Below are positions 22,766 through 32,905 of a stretch of 64,000 bases of DNA, in pieces. The translations under genes and the position numbers were made by a program. Positions within the stretch are counted from its first letter, which is position 1. The number at the start of each line of letters is the position of its first letter. The DNA is taken from NCBI GenBank assembly GCA_023362775.1, contig JALMGJ010000001.1, positions 68,914,501-68,978,500 of the forward strand. Reading direction: 5' to 3'. This stretch comes from Charina bottae. Taxonomy: Eukaryota > Chordata > Lepidosauria > Squamata > Charinaidae. A model generated the notes under the pieces. That model saw only the letters and a list, made by a program, of their open reading frames with translations. It ran no database searches and had not been told where the DNA came from.

Positions 22766-23863
22766 ATGAACAAGTACTATATAATGTTTTTGACTAATTT
22801 GTTTAATTGGGTTCTCTTTATCGAGTTTTAGGAAATGTGTGGAGAACAGATTACGTTTTAGGTCATATTTATGCAGAAATATTGAAAATTCAAAAGGGTT
22901 CACAAACTTTTAAGCACCACTGTATATCTTATACCATAGCAACTATTTCTCTGAGCACAAGAGAATCCCTGCTGAGGAAGCATCAATACTTCTTTATAAA
23001 CTGCAGTGAAGCAGACTCAAAGTTAAACATCCATGTGAAGGAAATAAAAATGTCATTTCCATGCTGATTCCCAAGAGAATAACTCCTTAGAAAATCTATA
23101 ATAGGAGTGTACTCCCAGGAGAAGGAATCCTGCAAAAGCTTACAATTCTTAAATGTCAAAATGTGTCCACAAGGCAACAGCATAAGCAAGCTTATTTATT
23201 TATTATTTATTATTTAAATTTATGTCACTGCCCATCTCCCCCAAACCAGGAACTCTGGGCAGTTTACAATAAAAGAGTTAAAAATATAAACATAAAATTA
23301 CAGTAATCAATATAAATACAATAAATAAGTATAAAATCCAAGGGCTAGGTCTTAAATAATAGGGAGGGCACTACAGCACCAGCCACCCCAGGAGGAGCTA
23401 TTAACCTTCCAATCCCAAGCAAGGCAGCAGAACCAGGTCTTCAAATTTTTCCGGAAGGTCGGGAGCGAGGAAACCCGCCTCAACTCCGGGGGCAAAATAT
23501 TCCAAAAGGCAGGTGCCACTGCAGAGAAGGAACGCCTCCTGGACCCTGCTAGATGGAATTCCTTCCCTGATGGGGTCCGTAGCATGCCCTCTCTGCATGA
23601 CCGGGTGGGGCGGGTCGAAGTTATGGGGATGAGACGGTCCCTCAGTAACCTGGTCTCATGCCATGTAGGGCTTTAAAGGTGATAACCAACACCTTGAATT
23701 GGACCCAGAAGCAGACTGGTACCCAGTGCAGCCGGCACAGCAGAGGTGTCACATGTGCCGATTTTACAGCACCAATAACTATCTGCGTGGCCGCATTCTG
23801 GACCAGCTGAAGCTTCTGGATACTCTTCAGGGGTAGCCCCATGTCGAGCGCATTGCAATAGTC

Positions 23864-24074
23864 CAGTGCTTTCCAAACTGCCGCCGTTGGCGACACACCA
23901 ACGGCGGGGACACGCGGCGGCAGTGTGCATGGCGGCAGCCTCGCTAAAACGCAGAAGCGCTGATGGCGCGCCGCTGTAGCCACCACCATGCACACTGCTG
24001 CCGCCACGTGCACCCCGTTGCCGCTTCGTGACACACTAAACTGTGTGTTGCGACACACAGTTTGGAAAGCTATG
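23864..24074. mobile_element. hAT MITE inside the CR1/L3 LINE
   Basis: CAGTGCTTTCCAAACTG at the left and CAGTTTGGAAAGCTATG at the right. The perfect 8-bp target duplication CAATAGTC is at 23856-23863 and 24075-24082. It breaks the LINE frame at HIDYCIA. Confidence 0.93.
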
Positions 24075-24660
24075 CAATAGTCTATATGGGAGATGACAAG
24101 GGCATGTGTGACTGTTCGGAGGGCATCTCTGTCCAGGAATGGGCGCAACTGGCGCACAACCCGAAGCTGCGTGAAGGCCCTCCTGGCCACGACTGCCACC
24201 TGTTCTTCGAGCAGGAGTCGTGAGTTCAGGAGGACCTCCAAGTTCTGCACTGGTTCTTAATGGGGCAGTGCCACCCCATCCAGAACCAAAGATGACAACT
24301 TCCTGGATACAGAGAGGCCATCAATCCACAGCCACTCTGCCTTACCAGGGTTCAGCCGAAGCCTGTTGTTCCCCATCCAGACCCCCACAGCCCCCAGGCA
24401 TTGAGATAGGGCGGTGATCGCATCACTTACTTCACCAGGGATGGAGATATACAATTGAGTATCATCAGCATATTAATGATACCTCATCCCGTGGTGACGG
24501 ATGATCTCACCCAGTGGTTTCATGTAGATGTTAAACAGGAGAGGAGAGAGAACCGACCCCTGCGACACCCCACACAAGAGGGGTCGCGGGTCAGATCTCT
24601 CCTCTCCTATCACCATCGATTGGGAACGGCCCTGGAGGAAGGAGGTGAACCAGCACAAAA

Positions 24661-25737
24661 CTACACCGCCCACCCCCAACTCCGTGAGCCACCCCAAAAG
24701 GATACCATGGTCGATGGTATTGAAAGCCATTGAGAGATCCAAGACAGCAGGATGGATGCACTCCCTCCATCCTGCTCCCGCCAGAGATCATCCATAAGTG
24801 CAACCAATGCAGTCTCTGTCCCATATCCCGGCCTGAAACCTGACTGAAAGGGGTTTAGATAATCCGTTTCCTCCAGAATCCTCTGGAGTTGTAACGCCAC
24901 CACTTCCTCAACCACCTTTCCCAAAAAGGGAAGGTGGGAGACAGAACGAAAATTGTCCAAGATAGTAGGGTCCAGGGATGGTTTCTTGAGGACGGGGTGC
25001 ACCAGCGCCTCCTTAAAGACAGCCGGGAACACCCCCTCCCTCAAATATGTATTAACCATCGCCTGAACCCAACCACGAGTCACCTCCCAAGCCAATTTTA
25101 CCAGCCAGGAAGGGCACAGGTCTAGATGGCATGTGGTGGCATTTACAGTCTGGAGGATCCTGTCCACTTCCTCAGGTCGAACAGGATCAAACTGTTCCCA
25201 GATAACAGGGTAAGTATGTTCCCCTGGCATCTCCCCAGACTGTGCTTCACGCTTAGAGTCCAACTTAGAATGGATTTGAGCGATTTTATCCTGCAGATGC
25301 TCCGAAAATTCTTCCAAACGGCCCCGTATATGGGTCACTGGATGTACCTGACCCAGAGGAGATCTGGTAATCTTAAACAGGGCCGACGGGTGGCATTCTG
25401 CAGAGGCAATAAGAGCGGAGAAATGTTCACGTTTCGCTGCTCTTACCACCACAAGGTAGGCCTTAATAGCGGCTCTAGATTGTGTTTGGTCAGATTCAGT
25501 CTTTGTCTTTCTCCAGCGGCGCTCTAGACATCTCTTAACCCTCTTCAAAACCCTCAACTCCTCCGTAAACCATGGGGAGTGATGGGTCGAGCTTGGCAAG
25601 AGAGGTTGCACAGGCGCAATCCTGTCCAAGGCCCCGGCGGCTTCCCTATTCCAGGCTGCGGCCAGGACCTCCGCTGGACCGTGCAGCAGGTCCTCAGGTA
25701 TAACCCCCAGCTCCCTCTGAAACCTCACTGGGTCCAT
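24661..25737 (-). pseudogene. CR1/L3 LINE RT, N-terminal part of the open frame
   Basis: The 358-codon frame includes the linker and RT motifs 0-2 (FRSVSHLPFLGKVVEE, FRPGYGTETALVALMDDLW). The real RT frame shifts near 24730 into the frame ending at 24473, which holds LDLSMAFNTIDHG and GVSQGSVLSPLL. The last 25 or so residues of the longer frame are out-of-frame reading. The protein would copy the LINE RNA at a nicked target; no function is expected now. Confidence 0.8.
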
Positions 25738-26622
25738 AAGTCACCAGGGTCAGACCAATCGAATGGGTCCTGCCTCCCTGCGGAGTGGGGTGGCACAAGA
25801 GAATCTCAGGGCCACCACGGCGTGGTCTGAGCATGACAACGGGGATAGATCTAACTCTCCCCTCAGATCACATTGCCATTGCTCAGATAAGAAAACTAAG
25901 TCTGGGGTGAGACCACTCTCTCGAGTCGGGTCCTGGATTATTTGGGACAGGCCCATGGCTGCCATGGTAGCCATGAACTCCCGAGCTGCTTCCGAGGCCC
26001 GTCCTAGGGACGGCATGTTGAAGTCCCCCAGAACCGTAAGTCTGGGGAACTCCACCGCCAACCCCGAGATGGCCTCCAGCAGCTCAGGCAGGGAGGGTGC
26101 CACGCAGCAGGGAGGCTGGTACAGTAGCAACACTCCCAACTGTTCTTGGGAACCCAACTTGAAGAACAGGGTCTCACAACCGGCCACTTGCGGAGCAGTG
26201 CCCCTGTAGGCCACAAGAGACTCCTGGATGACAACAGCCACCCCTCCTCCCCTGCCCCAGTGTCTCAGCTGGTGCCAAACCTGAAATAGTTATTCTAAAT
26301 TTAAATTGGGGAATGGGTTTAAACCAAAGCTTTTCAAAGAAAATCAGAGAGGAGACTCTTGTTCAAAGTCTGCTTAGAAAATGAACATCATAAGCTGAGC
26401 TTTGCAGTTCATTAAGTTTACAATATGGTCTAACACTAGGCGTGGGCCCCAATTTCATTCTGCAAAATCCAGCCTTAGGTCTTTGTTTGCAGAATCCAGC
26501 TTAGAATTTTAGTTAAAGTAAAAAGGCAAAAAATAGAGGAAAGGTTTGCAGAGACGCAGACCGTACATTGTGCACTGCTGTGCTCAAGAAATGGTCAGTG
26601 GTCCATACTTCTGCTGTTTGTT

Positions 26623-27639
26623 GTGCAGATCAGCCCAAAGATCAAAATACCCAGAATCATGGACCTCATCAACCTCTGCCTCACCACCTACTTTCAGTTT
26701 GATGGACAAATATACCAACAAATCAAAGGAACACCCATGGGATCACCACTCTCAGGACTCATAGCAGAGATTGTAATGCAATGTGTAGAACAGGGCTTTC
26801 CAAAGTTTTCCCGCGGCGACACACCAACTGCCGTTTGTGTGTTGCCGCAGGAAAACCCGGAAGTGCCGCCATTGCGGCAGCGCGCAAAAACCCGGAAGCG
26901 CTGCTGCCGCTTTCAAGTTTTTGTGCGCTGCCGTTGGTGTGTCACCGCGGGGAAACCCGGAAGCGCTGATGATCAGCGCTTCCGGGTTGTGTGGCGACAC
27001 ACCAGACTGTGTGTGGTGACACACTTTTGTGTCGCGACACACAGTTTGGAAAGCTCTGGTCTAGAAAGGATAGCACTCCCACGCATACAACCCAATGTAT
27101 GGATCCGGTATGTAGATGGCACCTTTGTCGTAATAAAAAAGGATCAACTGGAAGAAGCGCACAAAACCATCAACAACATATTCAAAGGAATAAAACTCAC
27201 AAGGGAAGAAGAAAACAACACACTACCCTTCTTGGACATCCTCATCAGTAGAGGAAATGATGGCATTCTAGAAACACAAGTCTACCGGAAATCTACCCAC
27301 ACTAACCAAGTACTCCACTACGAGAGCAATAACCCAACCTCCCACAAGAGGAGCTGTGTAAGAACACTATTCAGACGAGCACAAACGCACTGCAGCAACC
27401 CAGAACACCAGGAAAAGGAAGCAGACCACTTATATAGCATCTTCCAGCAAAATGGATACCCACGCAACTTTATCAAAAAATGCCTGACCACTGAACCCAC
27501 CACAGCAAAACCAACAGAAGCTATGAAAAGGATTACACTGCCATACATCAGAAACATCTCAGAAACTACTAATAGACTGTTACCACCACACGGCATCACC
27601 GTAGCACACAAACCAACCAAAACATTCAGAACATCGTAA
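26623..27639 (+). pseudogene. PLE reverse transcriptase, interrupted by a hAT MITE
   Basis: The 338-codon open frame is a chimera: RT residues, then a translated hAT MITE (roughly codons 57-147), then RT again. Before the MITE, FDGQIYQQIKGTPMGSP is the Penelope RT signature. After it, IRYVDGTFVV, LTREEENNTLPFLDI, QVYRKSTHTNQVLHY and FIKKCLTTE are typical of the palm and thumb. The D to G change in YVDD should abolish catalysis. The frame stays open through the MITE by chance. Confidence 0.85.
26791..27058. mobile_element. hAT MITE, long form, inside the PLE
   Basis: CAGGGCTTTCCAAAG at the left, CAGTTTGGAAAGCTCTG at the right; target duplication GTGTAGAA (26783-26790) and GTCTAGAA (27059-27066), 7 of 8 matching. 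The interior has mirrored modules of CCCGGAAGCGCTG and GGCGACACACCAA. It is the reference form for interpreting 34023-34628. Confidence 0.9.
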
Positions 27640-27649
27640 GTAACGCAAA

Positions 27650-27870
27650 AGACCCAGTAGTCCAAGAAGTAGTAGTAGTAGTAGTAGTCCAAGAAGAAAA
27701 AACTGGAGTCATCTACAACATACAGTGTAAGAACTGTAACAGCCACTATGTAGGACAGACTGGCAGAAGACTAGCAGAACGCATCCACGAACACCAACTA
27801 GCAGTCAGAAGACACGATGAATCTCACAACACATGGACAGACTCAACCATACTTTCAATTGGGAAATGGT
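27650..27870 (+). pseudogene. PLE GIY-YIG endonuclease domain
   Basis: The frame after the RT break reads GVIYNIQCKNCNSHYVGQTG followed by RRLAERIHEH. It has the GIY-like GVIY, the cysteine pair CKNC and the YVGQTGR core, with R and H/E downstream. A run of seven Val codons from a GTA repeat (27669-27688) lies just before it. The domain would make the target-site nick. It is not in the RT frame and ends in a stop soon after SIGKW. Confidence 0.8.
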
Positions 27871-28253
27871 GAGCATCTTAAACCAAGCCAAGTCCCAAAA
27901 CGCTAGAGAATTCCTGGAAGCTTAGCACTCAGACAAAGCAGCTATCAACAGACACATAGAGGTAGGTAAACAACATTTACATACCATTCATAAGAGACAA
28001 TAGAAAAGCCAGAAGACCAGAACACCTCCTTGCCAGCAATCATCACCCAGATATGCAAAGATTAACACCAGGATTAGCACCAGAGGAACTATCAAACAGC
28101 ACAATATACCCTAATCAAGGAACTATTAACTCAGTCAATCAACCAAGTAGCAAACAACAGCCCAATCGAGGAACTTCTAAGGAGAGAACAACACCTCCAC
28201 CAACACAAGCAGGACAAGCCATGGTATATAAACAGAGAGCAAGTCCCACTCCC

Positions 28254-28303
28254 TTTTCGCACTGAAGATGTTGCCTAGCCTGGCAATGAAACGTCTGCAA
28301 GAA
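28254..28303 (+). ncRNA. candidate hammerhead ribozyme in the PLE end
   Basis: Core CTGAAGA (28262-28268) and GAAAC (28288-28292) followed directly by GTC (28293-28295). Helix II is TTGCC/GGCAA (28271-28275 with 28282-28286). Helix I pairs TTTTCGCA (28254-28261) with TGCAAGAA (28296-28303), with one mismatch and one G-U. The near-absent helix III (GAAACGTC) is the minimal dimer-type form known from PLEs. An extra T stands between the CTGANGA core and helix II. Activity is unproven. Confidence 0.55.
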
Positions 28304-28486
28304 AACAACAAGCCTCGGAGAGCACCAAGGACTCCACAATGAAAATCTTGCCCAAATGAAGAGAACTCAAAGCAAAATAAATTCTGGAGAAAAATGGTTG
28401 AAGGTATTACTAAAAAGAATGTAAGGAAACACATGAAAGAATGAGCCCTGCTAAAAAGGAGGCAATATGGCTTCTGCAAAGTTAAA

Positions 28487-28570
28487 TTTTTATTTCATTA
28501 TTTATTATTTATGTATTTATTATTTGGATTTATCACCGCCCATCTCCACCATGGCAGACTCTGGGCGGTT
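28487..28570 (-). repeat. CR1 3'-end fragment
   Basis: TATTTATTATTT followed by GGATTTATCACCGCCCATCTCC and GACTCTGGGCGG: the antisense 3' end of the CR1/L3 family, as at 23200-23275. Confidence 0.7.
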
Positions 28571-29612
28571 AATCTTCTAGGCTTTCCTGAGTGTGTCAAC
28601 AAGCACAGAGACAATGGTAAAACAGTAGATACTGTATATTTGGACTTCCAAAAAGTCTTTAAGAAAGTCCCTCATCACCGGCTCTTGGACAGAGGACAGG
28701 TGCACTCACAGGTTAGCAACTGTTAAAAAAAATAGAGTAGGAATAAATAAGCAGTTCTCACGCTGGCAAAATGTGCAAAGTGGAGTTCCCAATGGATTTT
28801 TTAAAACTTGTGCATAAATGATCTGGAGTTAAGAGTATGTGTAGTGAAGTAGGTATGTTTCCTGATTATACCAAATGTTCTGGATGGTAAAATCCAAAAA
28901 TGATTGTGAAAAGCTCAAAAATGAACTGGGTGAATGGGTTTCATAATGGCAAATGCAGTTCAGCATAAAAAGTGTAAAGAGATGCACGTTGGCACAAAAA
29001 AAATCCAAACTACACCAATACATTCAAAAGATCTGAGCTGGCAATGATTGACTAGGAATAGGATCATGGGGTCACTAGAGTGCTCAATTAAAGTGTCAAC
29101 CTAATGTGCAATTGTAAAAAAAAGCGAGTTCCAAAATTATTAGGAAGGGAACTAAAAAATATCTGCCAATGTAATAATGCCCCTATACAAATCTATACTG
29201 TAACCACCCTTGAAATACTGTATACAACTATGGTCACCACACCTTGAAAAGGATATTATAGAGTTAGAAAAAGTGCAGAAAAGGACAACTAAAATGGTTA
29301 AGGGGGTGGAGGAGCTTCTCTATAAGGAAAAACTATAGTAACTGAAACCCATTTGCTTGGAACAAAGGTGGATAAACAGGGACATTATATAGGTATACTG
29401 TATGGAGTTAAGAATGGCCTAGATAACAGGGAGAGAATTTCTCCCTCTCTCACAAAGTTAGAACTTGAGGTCATCTAATGAAACTAAAAGCAGGGAGATC
29501 AGTACCAAGAAAAGCATTTCACACAGCATATAATTAAAGTATGGAATTCTCTGCAAGCAGTTGTGGAAATGGCAGCCAGTTTGGATAGTTTTAAAAGTGA
29601 ACTAGACAGATT
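28571..29612 (+). mobile_element. decayed classic CR1 LINE (RT to 3' end)
   Basis: TVDTVYLDFQKVFKKVPHHR at about 28622-28680 is the CR1 RT motif (YLDFSKAFD in intact copies). Downstream are the CR1 3' hallmarks GTGCAGAAAAGGACAACTAA (29272) and ATTAAAGTATGGAATTCTCT (29532). Many stops and deletions. Confidence 0.7.
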
Positions 29613-30002
29613 GGGGAGGCTGCACGAGGCTTCGGGGAGGCCTCGTGAAGGGCCAGTAGCTGCCTCGGCGGGCGCACCTCATTAGCAGTGGGAGGAGGAA
29701 GACGGTGATGGTCAGCTGGGGGCAGTGGGGGGTGGCAGGGCTTGGTGGCAGAGTGCAGGGCAGCCAAAAGGGCCAAGATGGGGGGGAGATAGGCGGGGGG
29801 GGAGTTGAAGCGGAGGCAAGAGCAGCAGGGCAGGGCAGGGCAGGGAAGGAGGAGCATGAGGTCCTGGCCTAACAACTACAACTGGGACTACCAGAACTGC
29901 TGTTGCTAAGCAGTGTGGTCACGTGATGTTTCGCCTAATGACTGCTTTGCTTAGTGATGGAAATTCCGGTCCCAATTAGGGTTGTTAAGCAAGGACTACC
30001 TG
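29613..30002. mobile_element. GC-rich block ending in the CAGGTAGTCC-type MITE right end
   Basis: 29613-29860 is G-rich with GGGGGG and GGCAGGGCAGGGCAGG runs. 29870-30002 matches the right part of the TA-flanked MITE (TTAGTGATGGAAATTCCGGT, GTTAAGCAAGGACTACCTG, then TA). No left terminus was recognised, so it is a truncated or fused copy. Confidence 0.5.
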
Positions 30003-30696
30003 TATGCTTTTTGTAAAGACCCTCTACTCCAGAGGGGATTCATCACATTGAAGTGCGTAGTGTGTAGCTGAGGATCCCATTACTTTTTTCCCAACTTGTA
30101 CTGGATACATCCATATTACTTCAGTTCTCTAGGTGTTTATTTTAGGCTACTCTTTTTGGATGACCCATTTTTAAAATTATTACCCTAGCTTCATCCAAGA
30201 GTTACTAAAGCATATATACCTCAAGACTCAAACTTGAGGCCCAGCCTATTCAAATCTGCAGTATAGTCTTAAATGCTTCCTGATAAGAACTTTCTCACTG
30301 AGTGATAAGAATTGCAAATATCTGTGACTACTTGCAGGAGATCCATCTATATTGAATTCCACTGTGCAAGTCCTGCAAGACATTGATTTACATTGATTTA
30401 GTAGAAGCCCTCAGAAAGTGAGGAAGAGTACTATAGCAGGACATTAGGGGAAACAACATACAGAAGAAGTTCAGAGAGAGCTTAATGTCCAAATTAGGTG
30501 ATAATAAATGTGGCAAAGCCTTTTCTGAGCTGGATTAGTGATCTTCCAAATGGTGCTGGATTACACCTTCCAGCAGCTGAAGGCATCATAGCCAATAGTG
30601 ATATAATTCAGTTTCTATCACTGAATTATAGACATAGGACTGCATGTTTAAACACTCCCACAAAACACAGCACTCTGATAATAGAAAGCATTATAG

Positions 30697-30903
30697 TCTG
30701 TAGCTTGAATCATGTCAACTGGATTTCTATTTTCTCAGTGGAAACGTTTCGCTCCTTATCCAAGAAGCTTCTTCAGTTGTCGTCGTCGTCGTCGTCTTCT
30801 TGGATAAGGAGCGAAACGTTTCCACTGAGAAAATAGAAATCCAGTTGACATGATTCAAGCTACAGACAATTCCACCTGGATGATTGAGAACCTTCATAGA
30901 CAT
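30697..30903. mobile_element. inverted pair of PLE termini around a (GTC)n repeat, with TSD
   Basis: Two 70-bp arms (30698-30767 and 30796-30865) are perfect reverse complements. They contain AAGGAGCGAAACGTTTCC and end GATTCAAGCTACAG. The 28-bp spacer holds (GTC)n. The right side continues into CTGGATGATTGAGAACC. Flanking repeats AAAGCATTATAG (30685-30696) and AAAGTATTATAG (30904-30915) match at 11 of 12. On the minus strand the left arm plus spacer reads CTGAAGAAGCTTCTTGG...GCGAAACGTTTCC, a hammerhead-like core with a 7-bp helix II. Confidence 0.7.
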
Positions 30904-30995
30904 AAAGTATTATAGTGTAATACCATGGCAGCACTCACTGCCTTTGTGACTAAATGATGATTTAAACCTTGTTTTGAAATGCTTTAAATAGTGTA

Positions 30996-31396
30996 CAGGT
31001 AGTCCTCGTTTAACACCCACTCAGTCAGCTAAACAAGGGGTACTTACGACTGTACTTTGTATTGCAACCATCACAGCATCCACACGGTCACATGATTCAG
31101 GCACTCAGCAACCAGCTCACAATTATGACGTTGCAATGTCCCATGGTCACACAATTGCCATTTGCAACTTTCACTGCCAGCTTCCAACAAGCAAAGTCAA
31201 TGGGGAAACTGGCAGGAGGTCACAACTGATCACGTGACCATGGGATGCTGTAACTGCGCAGGATTCACCTAATGGCAACTGGGACTGCCGGAACTGCTGT
31301 CGTAAGTTGGGGCAGTCACATGATACTGTGCCTTATGACATCACTTAACAACGGAGTTCCCGGTCCCAATTATCGTCGGTAAGCAAGGACTACGTG
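30996..31396. mobile_element. TA-flanked MITE, CAGGTAGTCCTCG family
   Basis: Starts CAGGTAGTCCTCGTTTAAC and ends GTAAGCAAGGACTACGTG, with TA at the left. Interior repeats of CACATGATTCAGGCA and CACGTGACCATGGG. Homologous over its length to 2008-2426. Confidence 0.7.
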
Positions 31397-31540
31397 ATAT
31401 AGTTCTGGTCTCCACAACTCAAAAAGGATATTGTAAAGTTAGCTCTAGGAAATGCCAAGCAAAACAATGTGTTGAACAGAGCAACCCTGTAAAGGTTACA
31501 ATATTTTGAAATTTAATTTTAGGGGGAAAAAAGCAAAGGA
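31397..31540 (+). repeat. CR1 fragment
   Basis: GTTCTGGTCTCCACAACTCA and AAAAGGATATTGTAAAGTTA match the CR1 segment at about 29228-29270. Short and decayed. 31540-31650 has nothing recognisable. Confidence 0.5.
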
Positions 31541-31659
31541 AAACATGTCACAGTTAAAAAATTAAGCAAGATTTGGAAAGCACAAGAGGGGAAAACTCTC
31601 TAGCCAGGTTCCCTCAACACAATAAACTAAAATGTGACTGGTTAGTTTATGGATTAGCA

Positions 31660-31902
31660 GAGTGCTTTCCAAACTGCCGCCGTTGGCGACACACCAAGGA
31701 CGACAGTGGCGGCGGCCTCGTGTTTTCCACTAAAACACGGACGCGCTGATGGTGCGCCGCTGCTGCCGCCATGCACACCACCGCCCCTGCGCGTGCCCCC
31801 GCTGTGCACGCCCCCGCCGCCGCTTATGGGTTGTGTTGCGACACACTAAACTGTGTGTTGCGACACACTAAAGTATCACGACACAGAGTTCGGAAAGCTA
31901 TG
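31660..31902. mobile_element. hAT MITE (CAGNGCTTTCCAAA family)
   Basis: GAGTGCTTTCCAAACTGCC to TTCGGAAAGCTATG; perfect 8-bp duplication GATTAGCA (31652-31659 and 31903-31910). Interior like the copy at 19667. Confidence 0.9.
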
Positions 31903-31942
31903 GATTAGCAACTAGCTAGAATAGTTAATTTATCGTTTAGAG

Positions 31943-32020
31943 CAGTGTTTCTCACCCTCAGCAACTTTAAGATGTGTAGAGTACAATTCCCAGAATTGTT
32001 ATTGAGGTTGAGAAACACTG
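31943..32020. mobile_element. short hAT MITE (CAGTGTTTCTCA family)
   Basis: CAGTGTTTCTCACCCTCAG and GAGGTTGAGAAACACTG form TIRs of a 78-bp element; flanks GTTTAGAG and ATTTAGAG. Related to the palindrome at 52575-52706. Confidence 0.75.
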
Positions 32021-32765
32021 ATTTAGAGTAGGTAGGTTAGGTAGTTGGGTTAATTCAGTAAACTGAGGTTCCCTTAAACATGGGCTGGGATATGTAAACG
32101 CATCCTCCATCCCATAGTATTAGAATCCCAGGACGCTGAATGTGCTTGAACGGTGGAAGACTCAGACCAGATAAAAGGAAATATTCTTCAGCATAACAGA
32201 TAGTTAACGGTGGAAAATCACTGCCCCAACATATAGCAACGGCTACCAGGTTAGACAGACATTGGTCAAAGGGCAAAGAACGATAGCCAAGTACTCCTTC
32301 CAGGCCCAGAGGCAGTTTGCCTCTGAAAACCAGCTCTTTGCCGCGTATTTTACTCTGCGGCTTCAAACCCGCAACTAGTGCGGGACTAATAAAAACAGGA
32401 GCCTGGATTTGACTGGCTTTCGGTTTGATCCTCCAGGGCTTTCCCGACGGTCTTCTAACCCGGCTTCACCAGCTAATAATTCTGAGGGGCGCCAGATTGG
32501 CGTGGACTGCTCCGACCTACCGTTCCCCCACCTTCCAATTGGGTTGGATTACAACTCCCATAATCCGCCACGGCCGAGGAAGGCTGCAAGGCGTGCAGAA
32601 TCATGTTGTGGACCCAGAAAGACCTGGTCTGGGCTGCAAACATTCGGACGACCGCTAGAGAGCAGCGAAGAGATACAAAAAGCCCCTTAAAGTATCCTCA
32701 CGACCTCCCACTGCTGCCTCCGCTCCCGACTTGAGAAGCGGCGTGCTCTCCTCGGGGATACTCAC

Positions 32766-32905
32766 GCGCTGCTGGGGCTGCCGGTACCGCTGCGGAGGAC
32801 GGCCGAGGACACCGGCGACGGGACGGGGCCCGCAATGGCGCGTCCTCCTCGCCAGAGCACCAGGCGTGAACGAAGCCACACGGCTGACCTGAGCAACCCC
32901 GCCAT
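32766..32905 (-). CDS. LRPPRC: LRPPRC exon 1, coding part: start codon and mitochondrial presequence
   Basis: LRPPRC is a mitochondrial pentatricopeptide-repeat (PPR) protein that, with SLIRP, binds and stabilises mitochondrial mRNAs and supports their polyadenylation and translation. This exon encodes 46 codons plus 2 nt and begins MAGLLRSAVWLRS, closely matching the mammalian MAALLRSARWLLR start. It is rich in Arg and Leu with no Asp or Glu, as expected of a matrix-targeting peptide. The ATG at 32905-32903 has G at -3 and G at +4. An in-frame ATG 25 codons upstream (32980) exists, but homology favours the internal one. The donor is GC|GTGAGT, with GT at 32765-32764, and leaves phase 2, which exon 2 completes with one base. 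Overlapping minus-strand frames here are shadows. The exon lies in CpG-dense DNA. The 5'UTR start cannot be seen. Confidence 0.93.

Larger units (their letters stand above)
23195..26285 (-). mobile_element. CR1/L3-type LINE, nearly full pol, inactivated
   Basis: Read on the minus strand, the endonuclease C-terminal half comes first (about 26241-25750, with VLGDFNMPSLG, LTPDLVFL and SCSDHAVVALR). The RT follows: LLKKP-type lead, SHLPFLGKVVEEVV, FQSGFRPGYGTETALV, LDLS-AFNTIDHGIL, GVSQGSVLSPLLFNIY and YADDTQLYIS. The C-terminal domain and a 3' end with ACTGCCCAGAGTTCC-like sequence and TAAATAAATAAG-type repeats complete it. Damage seen: a frameshift near 24730, a stop one codon before YADD (about 24472), and a hAT MITE at 23864-24074. 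The full 5' end and endonuclease N-terminus are missing. Confidence 0.88.
26600..28345 (+). mobile_element. Penelope-like element (PLE), 5'-truncated
   Basis: Order on the plus strand: RT core (YQQIKGTPMGSPLSGLIAE at about 26712; WIRYVDGTFVV at about 27100; LPFLDILISR), RT C-terminal region, a GTA triplet run, GIY-YIG endonuclease (27700-27870), and an untranslated end with a hammerhead-like motif. Penelope elements use an RT related to telomerase and a GIY-YIG nuclease. The catalytic YVDD is YVDG here. Frame breaks occur near 27625 and after 27870, and a hAT MITE interrupts the RT at 26791. Confidence 0.88.
16674..32765 (-). other. LRPPRC: LRPPRC intron 1, repeat-filled
   Basis: The interval between the exon 1 donor and exon 2 acceptor is 16,092 bp, against 77-1,882 bp for the ten introns downstream. 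It is largely transposon insertions, several nested: a HAL1-like element, a CR1/L3 LINE, a Penelope-like element, a decayed CR1, hAT MITEs and SINEs. Stretches without a recognised repeat are 16674-17100, 18060-18235, 21022-21190, 21700-22430, 22770-23190, 26290-26560 and 32029-32440; I see no exon or RNA gene in them. Confidence 0.85.

Noticed and set aside
26791..27058. Middle of the 338-codon ORF as novel protein sequence
   Set aside because: It is a hAT MITE with TIRs and an 8-bp duplication read through by chance in the PLE RT frame.
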